DNA of 64,000 nucleotides from Yponomeuta sedellus (GCA_934045075.1 OW203724.1:15801143-15865142); one strand, 5' to 3'; shown: positions 1 to 11,720, counted from the stretch's first letter. Notes: generated by a model from the letters alone, not told the origin. A program made the numbers and translations.

Positions 1-210
1 GAATGCCTTTATATTAAATAAATAACATTTTTCACGCGTACGTGCGGTGCTCTCTAACATACTGCTTTATGAGGCGAGTGCAAGACTTTATTCCTGGCGT
101 AATAAGGACCAGGTTGGAGTGATAAAGTAAGCGAAAATAATACTTTTATGACATTGCCACAAAGGCTACTCAAAGCCAGCATAGTTACAGATTACATAAC
201 ACTATACCCC

Positions 211-435
211 GATGACTCTCTCGATGGTCTGACGGTAACACGTCTGGCACATGGCAATCCCATGCCGGAGGTCGTAGGCTCGATTCCTACTAAAGGTCGC
301 CGTATTTGTACACAATATGGCCTCAGTCGGTGTGTATTTCCATGTTTGTGTTGTCTTTGCCTGGTTACCTAAGCCCAGGGTATCCTAGTCTGGGGCCAAA
401 CAAGTGATCGTGGTTTGTGGTAGTTGTTAGTATTA
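211..435 (+). mobile_element. tRNA-derived SINE, family A
   Basis: A B-box-like stretch (GCTCGATTCC at about 290-299) sits downstream of a degenerate tRNA-like head. The body is shared with copies near 11270-11440 and 29163-29345: both carry the 'TTACC..GGTTA' and 'GGGTATCCTAGT' blocks and end in a TTATTA-rich tail. No coding capacity is visible. The family is defined only by within-window similarity plus the Pol III box, so the exact 5' end is uncertain. Confidence 0.55.
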
Positions 436-444
436 TCAATAAGT

Positions 445-650
445 AGGGTGTCGTAAAAGGCGACTAAGGAACATACACCGGGGGGTGGGCAGCAGCGCCC
501 CCTGCAGTACAATTCCACCGAACTGCGATCCCCAACCCGCAAGCTCAGCGTGGGGATTATGGGCATTACCCCCTATGATAGCACAACGTGGCGCTCTTTA
601 GGGGAGGGCTATGTCCAGCAGTGCGCTAGTTTAGCCTGACGACGAAGTGA
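445..650 (+). mobile_element. Non-autonomous non-LTR element with RTE-like 3' end
   Basis: This block recurs at 31804-31941 (minus) and 55207-55445 (minus). It has a G/C-rich core with 'GTCGTAAAAGGCGACTAAGG' and 'GATCCCCAACCCGC', followed by GGGGAGGGCTATGTCCAGCA. That 3' part is also the 3' end of RTE-like LINE ORF2 copies in this window. The likely reading is a short element mobilised by an RTE LINE through a shared tail (inference). Confidence 0.5.
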
Positions 651-655
651 GTATT

Positions 656-1138
656 AATACTTTTCTCCATATATAATCACCTGCATGTATAATTTTATTC
701 AGCATAGCTGTATTTCTACTTACTACTATTTAAGTAAGTAAAAGTACGTGTAAGCGGAGTGGAATGATTGTCAAATTTATGTATAATATAGAGCAGCCTC
801 TGGAAGCACTATAATCTTATGTAAAAGAATTTTAGCCTCCAGTGCTAGAATATTATGTGGCTTTTTTAAATGTAATAAAAAGTAAAAAAAATTTTTAAGT
901 AATTTATTGACAAAAAACATACAATGTAATTTTCTATATGTATATACAGCTTTCTTAGAATACTAAGTAACGTCCTGAAACTAGGGTAACCTGTATCTTA
1001 GGAGTTAGTCCTTCCCTTATGGTGCAATTAATACTGTTTTTAACTATTACAAATATAAACGATTATAAAGTGCTTTCGTTAATTACAATTATTATTTACC
1101 TACCTATACATTTATTTATTGTACGGTAACCTATAGCA
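656..1138. other. AT-rich stretch, no gene seen
   Basis: No ORF with protein-like composition, tRNA or recognisable repeat end is seen here. Confidence 0.5.
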
Positions 1139-1448
1139 GAGTGCTTAGTGCGAGTTTTTTAACTACTCGATCGCGTTAACGTAAACTCAAATTTCTATGG
1201 CATCGAGGAAGCGCCACCTAGCGACAAGTATGGAAATTAAAATTGCTGAGTGCGAGTTGTAATGGTTTACGTTGAGAAGTGAACACGTTTACTAGCCAAA
1301 ACACGAGTAAACGTGAGTGCGAGTTGTACTGTGACAGCGTTTTGCCAGTTCGAACGGTTAACTTACTCATACTCACTACTCAATGCTCGATTAACGCGGT
1401 AGTAAAGTTATTCGATTGGATATGTCAAACTCGCACTTAGCACTCAGA
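1139..1448. mobile_element. Fold-back MITE, about 310 bp
   Basis: The ends are inverted: GAGTGCTTAGTGCGAGTTT on the left and the reverse complement of GAGTGCTAAGTGCGAGTTT on the right. The sub-terminal 'GAGTGCGAGTTGTA' occurs twice inside, at about 1246 and 1317. No ORF is present. The superfamily is not assignable because no clear target duplication was found. Confidence 0.6.
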
Positions 1449-1559
1449 TCACAGTTAGACAAAGTATATACAAAAAAACATAACTATCAGCTGTTAATAG
1501 TAAATGATATACAACCTACAAATAAATAAACTACCGAAGTATTTATTAAACAAAATTAA

Positions 1560-1810
1560 AGTGGCGCCGCGCCGGGCTGGTCATAACATGACCAGCATTC
1601 GACTGACAATGTCAGTCGAATGCACCCGAATAGGTGGGCGAAATTCACCTCCGAGTGGGTGCCACACGACGGACATCGAAGGCGAGGCCGGCCTAGGAGA
1701 CGGTAAATATGACCTCAACCAACTGTTGGAGTGATCTGAGATGGCCCAGGAAAGAAAACTCTGGACTGAATTGGGGGAGGCCAGCAGTGGGACACAAACA
1801 TAGAGGCTAC
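1560..1810 (+). pseudogene. LINE 3' end (ORF2 C-terminal remnant)
   Basis: The translation ends in a pattern typical of LINE ORF2 C-termini, with a W..LGEA-like stretch followed by the common 3' signature 'GGAGGCCAGCAGTGGGACA' and an A-rich run. It is severely degenerate with several stops. Two contiguous perfect stem-loops lie at 1576-1596 and 1595-1623. A truncated 5S-derived SINE follows directly. Confidence 0.45.
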
Positions 1811-1833
1811 GTAAAAAAAAGTATTTATTCCTA

Positions 1834-2140
1834 CAACAACAGTCAGGTGCAAGATGGGTGACCGTCCCGTGACTACCGCCAATGGCATTTTTCCAAGCGC
1901 TCCCGTACTTCGCAAGGCACGTTAAGCCGTTAGTGCCGGCTGTCATGTAATGGCAGTCGTTAAGCCATGTCAGAGGCCTTATGGGCGGTTTGATAACTTC
2001 TGACAGTAAGGCCCGCCACTACCTTACAATCCTCCACCAACCCGGACTTGACCACCGTAGTGGAGTACGGCCTAACCTTCCTGCGATGCAGGAAAAGACC
2101 CGTGCCCTAATAGTAGGGACATATAAGGGTTGATATCGAT
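1834..2140 (+). mobile_element. 5S-rRNA-derived SINE, 5' truncated
   Basis: It begins inside the 5S-like head (at CAACAACAG) and continues through GATGGGTGACCG and the common body to the 'AGGGTTGATATCGAT' tail. It matches the fuller copies at 6673-7035, 27513-27863, 37641-38006 and 41024-41389. Confidence 0.7.
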
Positions 2141-2312
2141 TCCTACAAAGTATTATGAAGTTTGTTCAGGTGATCCGACCAGCAACGTATTCAGGAACGC
2201 AATAGCTCCCAGCCGCTAGGCGTGCTATGCGAAGCCACTGTCAAACCCCACTCAGTTTCCTTTTTCTTTTTAAAACTACACTTCAATATTTTTACTGTGT
2301 TTTTGCTTAGTT

Positions 2313-2566
2313 AGTTAGATCTGAGATTTCAGCATAGCCTCATAGTTGGGCCATTGTACGTAGCAAGCGCTGAGGTACGCTTATACCTCAGAAACTAGGG
2401 TTTCCTTACGATGTTTTCCTTCACCGTCAGCGAGTAGTATTGCTACTATAATTTCACAAATGTACATAACTTAGAAAACATAGTCATTGGCACATGCCGG
2501 GGTTCGAACCCACGACCTCCCGATTGAGAAGCCGGCGTTCTACACAGCTCCGCTACCACCGCACGC
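2313..2566 (-). mobile_element. tRNA-derived SINE, family C (minus copy)
   Basis: Read on the minus strand it has a tRNA-like head with a perfect B box (GGTTCGAAC within 2500-2520) and a body shared with 3248-3520 (plus) and 43157-43390 (minus). With the 3248-3520 copy it forms an inverted pair around a 681-bp spacer. Confidence 0.7.
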
Positions 2567-3247
2567 TTATGCTTTTGCTTGTCAACTTAATGTTTACATT
2601 CCCAAAATCAATAATTCTTCAATGACATGGTGACTGATGCAACTATTATTATGATGATACCTACTTTAATCGGTAATACATACGTATAAAATTAGATATA
2701 TCATCATGACAAAAAATCATGACAAAAGTTCACACTCAAAAACGACGCCAGCCCTCTCGATAGTCGTTACCAGTTAAAAGAACGCAAGATGTGACGTAGG
2801 GTTAATCACTCTGTGATTGGTTCATTCTGCGTGACGTGAAAGTTGATTGGTACAAAGTAAGCGACCGCGAAGCAGATGGGCTGGATTCACACAAACACAC
2901 AAATGATAATTATTGATATAACCCGTCGAAATACCGATGCACCTCGCTATATGGCGGTTTGACCGTGGCAGGTGCATAGATATTTTGCCAGGTAATACTG
3001 ACCTCGGTCCCATTGGTAACACAATTGACAAGCCCCATCCGCCATCTCACAATAGAAGGTGTTAGCTAGTTACACATCTATGTTTTTACGTATCTCTGGG
3101 ATTAAAAAAAAACTAATCAAACCAAAGTATTTTATTCAAAATTACACAGGAATTGTGACTTACTGAACGTTACAAATAAATATAAGTGTCCATTTCAAAA
3201 TCTAGATCATTTTGGAGAAAAATAAACTCCACTCTCAGTCTTTGTGT
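2567..3247. other. Spacer between inverted SINEs; CCAAT/CRE-like cluster
   Basis: No gene was found. At 2790-2855 two TGACGT half-sites alternate with two ATTGG (inverted CCAAT) boxes within about 65 bp, which could mark a regulatory patch. The segment 3190-3235 resembles the ends of the fold-back element at 38775-39190. Confidence 0.35.
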
Positions 3248-3520
3248 GCGTAGCGGTGGTAGCGGAGCGGTGTAGAACGCCGGCTTCTCCATCGGGAGGT
3301 CGTGGGTTCGAATCCCGGCATGTACCAATGACTATGTTTTCTAAGTTATGTACATTTGTGAAATTATAGTAGCAATACTACTCGCTGACGTTGAAGGAAA
3401 ACATCGTAAGGAAACCCTAGTGTCTGAGGTGTTAGCGTACCTCAGCGCTTGCTACGTACATTGGCCCAACTATGAGGCTAATTGCGGAAATCTCAGGTCT
3501 AACTATGTACTAACTAAAGT
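3248..3520 (+). mobile_element. tRNA-derived SINE, family C (plus copy)
   Basis: The head carries a B box GGTTCGAATCC at about 3304-3314, followed by the 'AATGACTATGTTTTCTAAG' body. The tail ends near 'CTAACTAAAG'. It is clearly homologous to the minus copy at 2313-2566. The short open frame across it is a by-product of the SINE. Confidence 0.7.
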
Positions 3521-3939
3521 GACGAAAATGTCGGGGGTAAAGATCAGCTTACGCAGTCGCGGCAATGACGCGCATTTTCAAGACAAAGTGAAAATACGTA
3601 GGAGTGTTTGTGAGTGAAAGCTTGCCTTATTGCTTTATGTTTATAATTATAATATATTCTGTTTCCGCATCATCATTGGTAAGAAGCCATATTTTACTGA
3701 CACATTTAGCACACACAGCCCGCAGGATATGTTATTCTTAGCTCCTGTGAAACGTAAATAACAAATGGCAAAAGTAAAACTTGTGAAAGCAGTGTCTCAT
3801 CCTGTTTGCCACGCACGCCTTGTATCGGACCATCGAGTTATCGAACTTTTTGTTTCAGAAACAGTAGGCTCTAGTCTTCGGCGTTCAAATTGAATATTAC
3901 GAAAATATTGTATGTCATTTAATGACTTTGTTTAATTTC
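3521..3939. other. No gene seen
   Basis: AT-rich non-coding sequence with nothing recognised. Confidence 0.5.
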
Positions 3940-4190
3940 AAAGTTACGTACATTTGCGAATTTGTAGTTGCAATACTACTCGGTAACATCGTGAGAAAAC
4001 CAGCGGCTTGGTTGGCTCCGCACGTATTGACTAGTCTTTCCTGTGGGCTGGGCCAAATAAGCTGTCAGGATGGTACGGGTGCTGGACAAGCCTACACCAT
4101 GTAAAAACCACGTCCAGGCACTACAGCATCCGAGTGGTCCCTTCACCCTCTAGTGTGAGTGAACATGCCACTGGACGCTGTATAAATCAT
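3940..4190 (+). repeat. Interspersed repeat shared with 20207-20455
   Basis: Its first part resembles the mid-body of SINE family C ('GTTGCAATACTACTCGGTAAC'). The second part, with 'GAGTGGTCC' and 'CCACTGGAC', is shared with 20207-20455. It is non-coding and probably a composite SINE. Confidence 0.5.
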
Positions 4191-5826
4191 CTCATTAAGA
4201 TACTGAAAAAACAATTTTCAAGTTTTGCTTTTCACAATAATACTCAGATTAAGAAATATCTATGTAATTTCCATTCTTATGTACAATAATATATGCGTCG
4301 AATTGATAACCTCCTCCTTTTTTGAAGTCGGTTAATAAAGTGTTCTTTATCTATCTATTTATGTAATACTTTGTATACCGTTATGACTAAATATTGTTAC
4401 CATTTTATTAAGCACATACAAACATACTTTTACGAGATATGCCTGGTACACATTCCTTTGTAAACGACGACGATTATTGCAAAATTATGAAACGAAAAAC
4501 AACCCAAATATGCCACAAGTTCTTAGGCCACGAAGGCCACACAAACTGCATACCACTTGGCCACTTGCAATGCAATTGTACAAGCGATTTTCACTTGAAA
4601 ATGTCGTTCACATTTCAACTCGTGAAGATTGAGATCGCAAAGCAATGTCGAATAAGAATTCACGGCAGTTTTTTGTGATAATGCATATTTTTACATGACA
4701 CCCCAAACAAAAAACTGTGTAAAGTTTTCACCCGACTACACCAGAATGTATGTACGTGAGTATATTTCTTAGGCACGCACTGTAGGCCAGTTGGTAGTGA
4801 ATTTTAGTTAAGTTCGTCTAGAGTATAGAACAAAGCATTACAAAATCCAAACAGCCACAGAAAGCCTCGTCATAAAAAGTGGCACAATGAATAACATAAA
4901 CTAAGATTCTAAATTAATCAAAAATATCTCCCAGAGACACCCGACTCAGGTTGCCATGACGCTAGAGAGAACTGTCAAGTGAAATATAAAAAAGAAATGT
5001 ATTTCAAAAGTCTCCAAAAAACAATGGTTTGGGAGGGATCTAAAATACTAGGTAGTACTAGGCCCGCCTATTGCACAATATTTACTTGGAGCAATAAAGA
5101 ATTTTAATACTAATAACTAATATTGATGACGCGTTTCATGTATTGTCAAACAAAAAAATCGTTGTATAATTATTACCTCAGCGGTTAAGCCCGAACGCTT
5201 TTCAAAACAAGAATTTTAATCGTGAACAAAAACGCATTTTGGTGATGGGCGCATTTTTTTATTATTTAATTATTTGACTCTACTAACACCCGAAGAATTC
5301 TAAATTACAACCCTATTAAACTCGAGATACGACCATGCAGAGTCAAAGTCCTTTGTTATTTGTCGGGCATTGTATCTACTTGAATATAATTTTCCGGAGA
5401 TTTGATCCACATCATTCCGCTAAGGGAGTAATCCGTTTTAATCGGATTACCTAGTTTTCCATTATACTGCTACATATTTTAGTACAGTGGACCACATTGT
5501 CAGCTGTCTCTCTTTGTTCAAAATTTACATTTATTAAATATGGCCCATCGCAAGTGGATTTCAATACAAAACCGGCTAAGTGCGTGTTTGGCCTTGCGTG
5601 CGTGCGTGCCGGGCCACACGCATTGTAGAGTTTTAAAATTCGTCAAAATATACAAACCTAAAAGAAGGGGTTTTTTTATGGATTCCATGATTTTATTTTA
5701 CTTTTTAACTTGATATCTATTTATCTATTTTACACAACTAATAACTTCATCAAAGTCATTTTGAATAGGATTTTTACGAAGTTTTCCTTTAACAAGTTGG
5801 TCGACTGTTAAAAGTGGTTAACGTAA
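4191..5826. other. Long AT-rich stretch; LINE tail and repeat scraps only
   Basis: At about 4325-4362 a short 'TTAATAAAGTG' plus TATC-repeat tail marks an old LINE 3' end. At about 5575-5660 'ACCGGCTAAGTGCGTG' is a diverged start of the repeat present at 57720-58595. The rest shows no coding signal. Confidence 0.4.
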
Positions 5827-6250
5827 TTTTAAGTAATAGACAAGGGAAATATTTAGTTTCAAATAAAATAAATACATACATATATAAAATTGTGGGTTCG
5901 TAAAATATAACCCAAAATAACACACGTCGTCACTTTATAACAAAAACGAAAGTTTATTTGTTTCTAAAATAACCAACTCGCGCAGGGCCAGTAAGTACTT
6001 TTAAACCCACCGACAAAACGACGAGGGGTGTTATAAGTTTGGGACTTGTGTGTGGGTCTGTATGCGCCGATGAATAATTGATGCAAATTTAATCAGAATG
6101 ACTCGCTTGCTCGCTTATCTATACATACATAGAAACAAATAAACTTTCGATTTTGTTATAAAGTGACGACGTGTGTTATTTTGGGTTGAATATTTTACGA
6201 AACCACAATTTTATTTTAAACTAAAAGTTTACCTTGTCTATTACTTAAAA
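5827..6250. mobile_element. Fold-back element, 424 bp
   Basis: Terminal inverted repeats begin TTTTAAGTAATAGACAAGG at 5827 and end with its complement at 6250. The complementarity runs far inwards: left arm to about 5969, right arm from about 6129, sharing TAACAAAA(A)CGAAAGTTTATTTG, with small indels. No ORF is present. It is a long-TIR MITE of unassigned superfamily. Confidence 0.7.
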
Positions 6251-6672
6251 TGACGGTGGATTTAAATTCACGAGACTGTGGTACATGTCCGAAATGGAAA
6301 ATAAACTGAACGATAGACATTTTTTCGAATAAATAGACCTGGAAAACCATTGGCATTTTAATACAGGTTGGTTATTTCTCCGAATGGGTCTAAAGACCAG
6401 AGTCAGAATTATGCGCACCAATTCTTGACCGATTCTATTTGTCCAACTGTCAAATTCCATACTAATTGGACAGATAAATGATGGGAATAGCTCCGGATTT
6501 GATGCGCGTAATATAGTGGCTGATTATGTCCAAATGCAATCGTGCATCATTTGTAACTGATGTGTAAACAACCTGAATGCCTTTAATTTGACCTAATTTA
6601 ATACAACATTTCTACATGCCAGACTTTATTTTTCTCGTATCAAAATATCCATATTTATAACATTAATATTAT
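6251..6672. other. No gene seen
   Basis: AT-rich. The minus-strand open frame here has no recognisable domain and is treated as chance. Confidence 0.5.
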
Positions 6673-7035
6673 CGCTCGTGGCCTAGGCGAACCGAGTGAT
6701 TGGAATCAAACACTGGAGTTAAGCAACAACAGGCGCGGTCAGGGACAGGATGGGTGACCGTCCCGTAACTACCGCTATTTTTCCGAGCGTTTTCGTGCAT
6801 CGCAAGGCACGTAAAGCCGTTGATGCCGGCTGTCACGTAATGGCAGTCGTTAAGCCATGTCAGAGGCCTTATAGGCGGCTTGATAACTTCTGACAGTAAT
6901 GCCCGCCACTGTCTTACAATCGTCCACCAACCCAGACTTGGCCCCAGTGGTTGAGTATGGCCTTACCTTCCTGCAATGCAGGAAGAGAACCGTGCCCCAG
7001 CAGTAGGGACATACAAGGGTCGATAACGATAACGA
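6673..7035 (+). mobile_element. 5S-rRNA-derived SINE, near full length
   Basis: This is the clearest plus-strand copy. At 6719-6760 an ungapped 42-nt stretch from TTAAGCA to GATGGGTGACCG matches the internal promoter region of arthropod 5S rRNA at about 30 of 42 positions (5S recalled from memory). The 5S box A core GGCGCGGT and the intermediate element GATGGG are kept. The body continues to an 'ACATACAAGGGTCGATAACG' tail with GATAAC repeats. Confidence 0.75.
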
Positions 7036-7079
7036 ATAACATATCAACACGTTGAAGCGACGACATTTGCAAAGCGGTA

Positions 7080-7180
7080 GGTAGTGACTGAAAGAGGAGA
7101 GCCGAAGATCGAGCTCAGTGGTGTGTCTTGAGAGAGGGCTATGTCCAGCAGTGGACTGGCACCGGCTGATGATGATGACG
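7080..7180 (+). pseudogene. RTE-type LINE ORF2 C-terminal end
   Basis: In one frame the end reads as a short peptide with the ...REGYVQQWTGTG stop motif common to RTE ORF2 C-termini, followed by GATGATGATGACGATGG tail repeats. Only the last ~30 codons remain. Confidence 0.5.
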
Positions 7181-7327
7181 ATGGTGATCAACACAGTACT
7201 CGAAAAAATGTTTCACAAATTAAAACAAAGAACATCTGGGTAAACGTTTCATTTGTGTACACTAATCATCAGCGTAAATTCCACTCATAGTGAATTCAAT
7301 AAAGAGAATTCGAGCTTCACCACCGCA

Positions 7328-7470
7328 TAACATAATATAATATAAGCTCACGCCTGTATCTCAGAGGGGTAGGCAGAGACCAGGGACTGCCACTTGCTAT
7401 GATCCTGGCAGTACACCTTCGCTTCATCAACGTTCATTATTCGTTGTATGCACGCACGCCGGATGTTTCG
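7328..7470 (-). repeat. Interspersed repeat, family F (minus)
   Basis: It contains 'CGCCTGTATC', 'GGGGTAGGCAGAGACCAG', 'GATCCTGGCAGTA' and 'CTTCATCAACGTTCATT'. It is shared in reverse with 28195-28370, 34434-34570 and 40585-40665, and with a short piece at 32925-33015. A SINE-like origin is probable but no Pol III box is certain. Confidence 0.5.
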
Positions 7471-7600
7471 GGTTCTTTATATCACTGCCTACGCATGATA
7501 AAATACCTTTAGCATCCACACAGCCCAATCACATGCAGGGGTCCCAAACTAGGATACATCTCAAACTGTGATATGATGATCCGACAAAATCACCAAGCAT

Positions 7601-7848
7601 AAATAAATAAATATTCATGGACATTACACAGATCTCGTCAGCCCCATACTAAGTACAACTAAATGACGTGCCTGGTGTTACAGGTGCCAACTCGATGATA
7701 AATTTAATACAATAGATACATAGATAACATCCAAGACCCGAGTCAAACTAGAAAAGTTCGTTTTCTAGTTTGACCCGGCCAGGGATCGAACACGAGACCT
7801 CTGGTCTTACAGTTAGCGTGCCAAACCGCTGCGCCACCGAGGCCGTCA
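7601..7848 (-). mobile_element. tRNA-derived SINE, family G (minus)
   Basis: On the minus strand the head reads GGCCTCGGTGGCGCAGCGG (A box) and GTGTTCGATCCCTGG (B box), followed by GTCAAACTAG. The 3' part ends in a TTTATTTATTTA tail. The same family occurs at 16851-17087 (plus). The acceptor-stem halves do not pair, so it is a SINE head and not a functional tRNA. Confidence 0.7.
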
Positions 7849-9924
7849 TGGCCGATACTCTTACTACCTGATTTGTACAATTCAAAGTAAAGCGGCCCTC
7901 AGTGAAAATCGAACTCAGGACCTATGTCAAGGTATAGTTTAACGAGACGGACACTGCCAATAATACATTTCATTGGACAGGTAATACGTAGGGGATGGCA
8001 CAGGACGCCCGCAGTGACAAATATCACTCCGCTAATTCAATGTTTGTGAACGTTAATTGTTACGCCATTGTGACGTTTCCCTCTAGACCAAATGGATTAC
8101 AAAATGATTTGTCACTGGACTGTATTTGGATAGGCTTGAAATGTCCATTACATCGGTAGTGTTTGTACGTGTTTACGAGTATCTGAAGACCTCGGGTGTC
8201 GTTGACAGCACATCAACCTTTACCTTTTGTTGCTAAGTCGCCAATAACGTATTTTAATAGAGTTCACGGTTTAAAACGGTTGATTGATGAGAGAAACACA
8301 CAGGTTTTTATTGAATCAATGTAAGGTGGTTTGGAAGAGCCAGTATCTAAAATTCAGTGATAAGACTAAATATTATAAACGACAAAACCGGTGTATACAA
8401 TAAAGAGTTATAATCTAATCGTGTTAAACAAAAACACGAGTATGTTAATTGTCTTGTTATTTTGAAACATAATTATACAAATGGTGCTTGTACACAATAC
8501 ACATGTTTGTTGAAACTTTGTCTTTATATACAGAGTACTAACAAGTTTCCAAATGTCACGGAGTAAATACTAGCGAGGGTGGATTGTTTTCTTGGAGCCC
8601 CTTATTTTGATACAGTTTCTGCAGGAATGGCACAGTTTTCAAAAGTGATAAAATTTTACGAAATTTTCAGTTTTTGTATAGTTCTCACTAAAGTAAATTT
8701 TTAAGAAATGTGGTTGGAAAAATCGAGTTTTCCAAACAAGGAGTATACAGTTCAAATCCTGATCAGTAATTATTGTTTTTCTTGTGTACTACTTAATTTC
8801 TTTAAAAGCGAATACTGTTACTCTTCATGTTTTTATATCATATAGCGTAACATGCTCAGAAGCAATCTTCTGTACATAAAAGTATGTAAATGTTTTAAAT
8901 ATGTGTGTGTGTTTTTTTTGAACGAGCAAAACTCTGTGGCCTAAGTACTGAATTTATTAACAGACCACACGTTAACAGCTTTAAACTTTTTTCGTTTGGC
9001 CAGATAAAATAACGAAATAAAGAAAGACATTTATTCCAATAAATTGTAGTATGTAACTTTTTTTGTATGTAATAATTTATAAGAATTGGAATTATTTATT
9101 TACAATTATACTAAATAAACTATAAGCTTTATATAAAAAAGTCTACACCACTGCTGATGGTGAGAGTTCCTAAGACGTTGGCAGCATTTCCTCTCGGGAC
9201 GGCCAGGCTGATCCAATAAAGTGAACAATTAACTTGTTCCAACAAATTAACACATCACAGAAAGAAAAGGAATACCACTCATCGTTACCAATAAGGAAAA
9301 GAAAAATAAAAGTAAATCAGGGTACTGTCAGAGCTTACCTACATCCAGTGGTGTGTCAATGTTGGATCTGGCTCAGCATTGTGCTGAAAATGGTGATGGG
9401 GTTTTTTTATGACTGTCTAGGGCAATCCGCTATTTGACTCTCTTTTCAAGTAAGTCTTAAAAAGTAAATAACTCTTCGATTAGACCAAAAAATATTTTAT
9501 TATATATTTTGAGGACCTAAAAGAGACATAAAAGTATATTTTAAAACTTTATTTTCTTAAACAGCCAAAAACGCGGTCAGCCATTTTTGTCTATGGATTG
9601 AAGTCCAAAAAATTGTAAACAAAGTTTGACATTCAATTTTCTGTAAGTGATCTCTGAGCATAGTGAAATAACAACTACGCAACCATGATTTCATCGAATT
9701 TAAATATTAGATAGCCATTTCTTAAAAACAGCCTTAAATATTCTAATTTTTTTTAGTTTTTTATTTATTTATTTATTTAAGGCACATAAGTGTAATAAAA
9801 TTAAACAAACCAAAATCGAAAAACCTGGGAGGTTTATGCGTGATTTTCGGAGTACACTCTATACAATACACAACATTTTATATTATATAATATGGTAATA
9901 AACATTAAGTTGATTAACTTAATC
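7849..9924. other. 2-kb AT-rich stretch without gene
   Basis: No gene is seen. The block 9421-9465 (GCAATCCGCTATTTGACTC onwards) recurs inverted at about 25020-25075, so both are ends of an unnamed repeat. Confidence 0.4.
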
Positions 9925-9960
9925 CCGGATTCACTTACTTGCTTAAGTAAGTGAATCCGG
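9925..9960. repeat. Perfect 36-nt hairpin
   Basis: Arms CCGGATTCACTTACTT and its exact complement flank a 4-nt loop. It could be the core of a short MITE; no function is claimed. Confidence 0.7.
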
Positions 9961-11102
9961 AATCAAGCTGGTACTATGTGGTGCTTAAGAAGGTAAGTTC
10001 GAACATTACTTTTAACTTAAGAGGTACTTTTTCAATATAAATCTACTCTTTTCGGGTTTGGATTCCAAATCACATACTACACTATGAGGCAGTTCGTTTA
10101 AGATAACAGGTAGCAGGTAGTCTGTAGTACGCATACCATAAATATTTATTCATGTACTTTTAAAATTTATGGTGTGCAACAAAGAGTATTAATCTAATCT
10201 TATCTTAAGTACTTGTAACCGTTCAAATAGTTCCTTGTCGCCAGAATCCTGGGCTCCCTACCGCGGGAGGGTGACCTGAGATGTTTAACTAGTGTTTTTG
10301 CTTGCAAACAGAAAATTTGTTACTATTGTTGTATGATTAAACCTCGAATGATTTTGAGTACTTATCTCCTTAATTAAATACTCAACCAAAGGTTCGTTAG
10401 AACTATTTTATTTATTTGGTTCTTTTATTTCTGCATTTCTACCTTTTCCCTGACCACTCAAACCAGGAGCGGCTGTCGAGACCAGCTTGACAGAATAAAG
10501 ATCAATCAGGATCAAAACCTGAGATCAAAGCAGCAACGCCACGATGTACCTTTGTCACAAGATGGAAATCACACGCCTCGGCTCGGTATTTGAATTTGAA
10601 GTGCTTACAATCTATTATTAAATACGGATGGAGTGGAAAGCTTAAACTGGAAAGGTTTCAGACAAAAGCAGATAGAGAGGAAACTCTAAGCAACTACAGT
10701 CTTTTGAAGTAAAGCCGAATACAGAATACAATAATCCTAGGCCGTGGGCCGACCGACGGGAACCCTACGTCATGCGTTATCAAGTAGAGACTAATTTAGG
10801 ATTTTCTAACATCAAAATATATATCTCAATATAATGGGTTCTCAGTCCTGACCCTGCTTTGTTTACTGGACGATAAGTCAAATGCATAATTATTAGACGT
10901 GGATTCGTGGTAGATTAATATTTCTAAATTTAATCAAAGCGTGTGTCTAAATAGGATGTTTCATATCTATGTAAGTAAAAGGTCGTTTGTATCTATAAAT
11001 CCGCTTCCTACCGTAAGTTTTAATAGATTTATATGGATCCGGTCTGAAAATGTGTCTACCTAAAGTATATTTAGCCTAGGAATAAAATACACTGGGTAAT
11101 CT
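9961..11102. other. No gene seen
   Basis: AT-rich, with no ORF above 60 codons and no repeat boundary recognised. Confidence 0.45.
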
Positions 11103-11205
11103 TCTTTTTCTTCTTCAGGCTATATTAGTCCACTGCTGAACATAGCCCTCCCCTAATGAGCGCCATAGCGCCCTGTCTTCAGCTTGCCGCAGCTTGTCAC
11201 TGGGT
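11103..11205 (-). pseudogene. RTE-type LINE 3' end (minus)
   Basis: Read on the minus strand it gives the QAEDRALW-like C-terminal coding block and GGGGAGGGCTATGTTCAGCA, then a GAAGAAGAA-type tail. It is related to 21060-21250, 39945-40000 and 54484-54595. Confidence 0.55.
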
Positions 11206-11269
11206 AATTGTATGTAAGAATTCATGTGAATAAAGACATTTAAAAACACAAACAAACAATTGCCATGCC

Positions 11270-11440
11270 AATGGTCATGGCTTTGATGCCCACCGTGGGC
11301 CGTCGTATATTGCTGTAAACAAAACCTCAGTCTAGGTATATTATATTTGTGATGTCCTTACCCGGTTATCATAGCACATGTTATCCTAGTTTGGGACCAG
11401 GATAAGTGATTGTAGTGTGTGGAAGCTATTATTATTATTA
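11270..11440 (+). mobile_element. tRNA-derived SINE, family A (truncated head)
   Basis: It shares 'GTGATGTCCTTACC', 'GGTTATCATAGCAC' and 'TATCCTAG' with the copy at 29163-29345. It ends in a TATTATTATT tail. Confidence 0.5.
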
Positions 11441-11720
11441 AAAAAATATATACTTTTTGATATTCCACGTTGACTTTCAAGTTGAGGATTGGCTACCCTA
11501 TATAATACAGGGTGTAACAAAATCCTCATAGAGGTACATCTGAAAAAGCGGGTTTCTATAGTTTGAAATCAAAAGATGTAACGGTGCAAACCTCTTTACA
11601 CCATTTTTTTTATATTTCTTTAATTATATCTATCATTTTCAAAAATTTAAAATTATGTCACACATTTTCGAGATTTCCCTCATTTTTAGCATTACTACTT
11701 TACATCTTGACTAGAAAACC

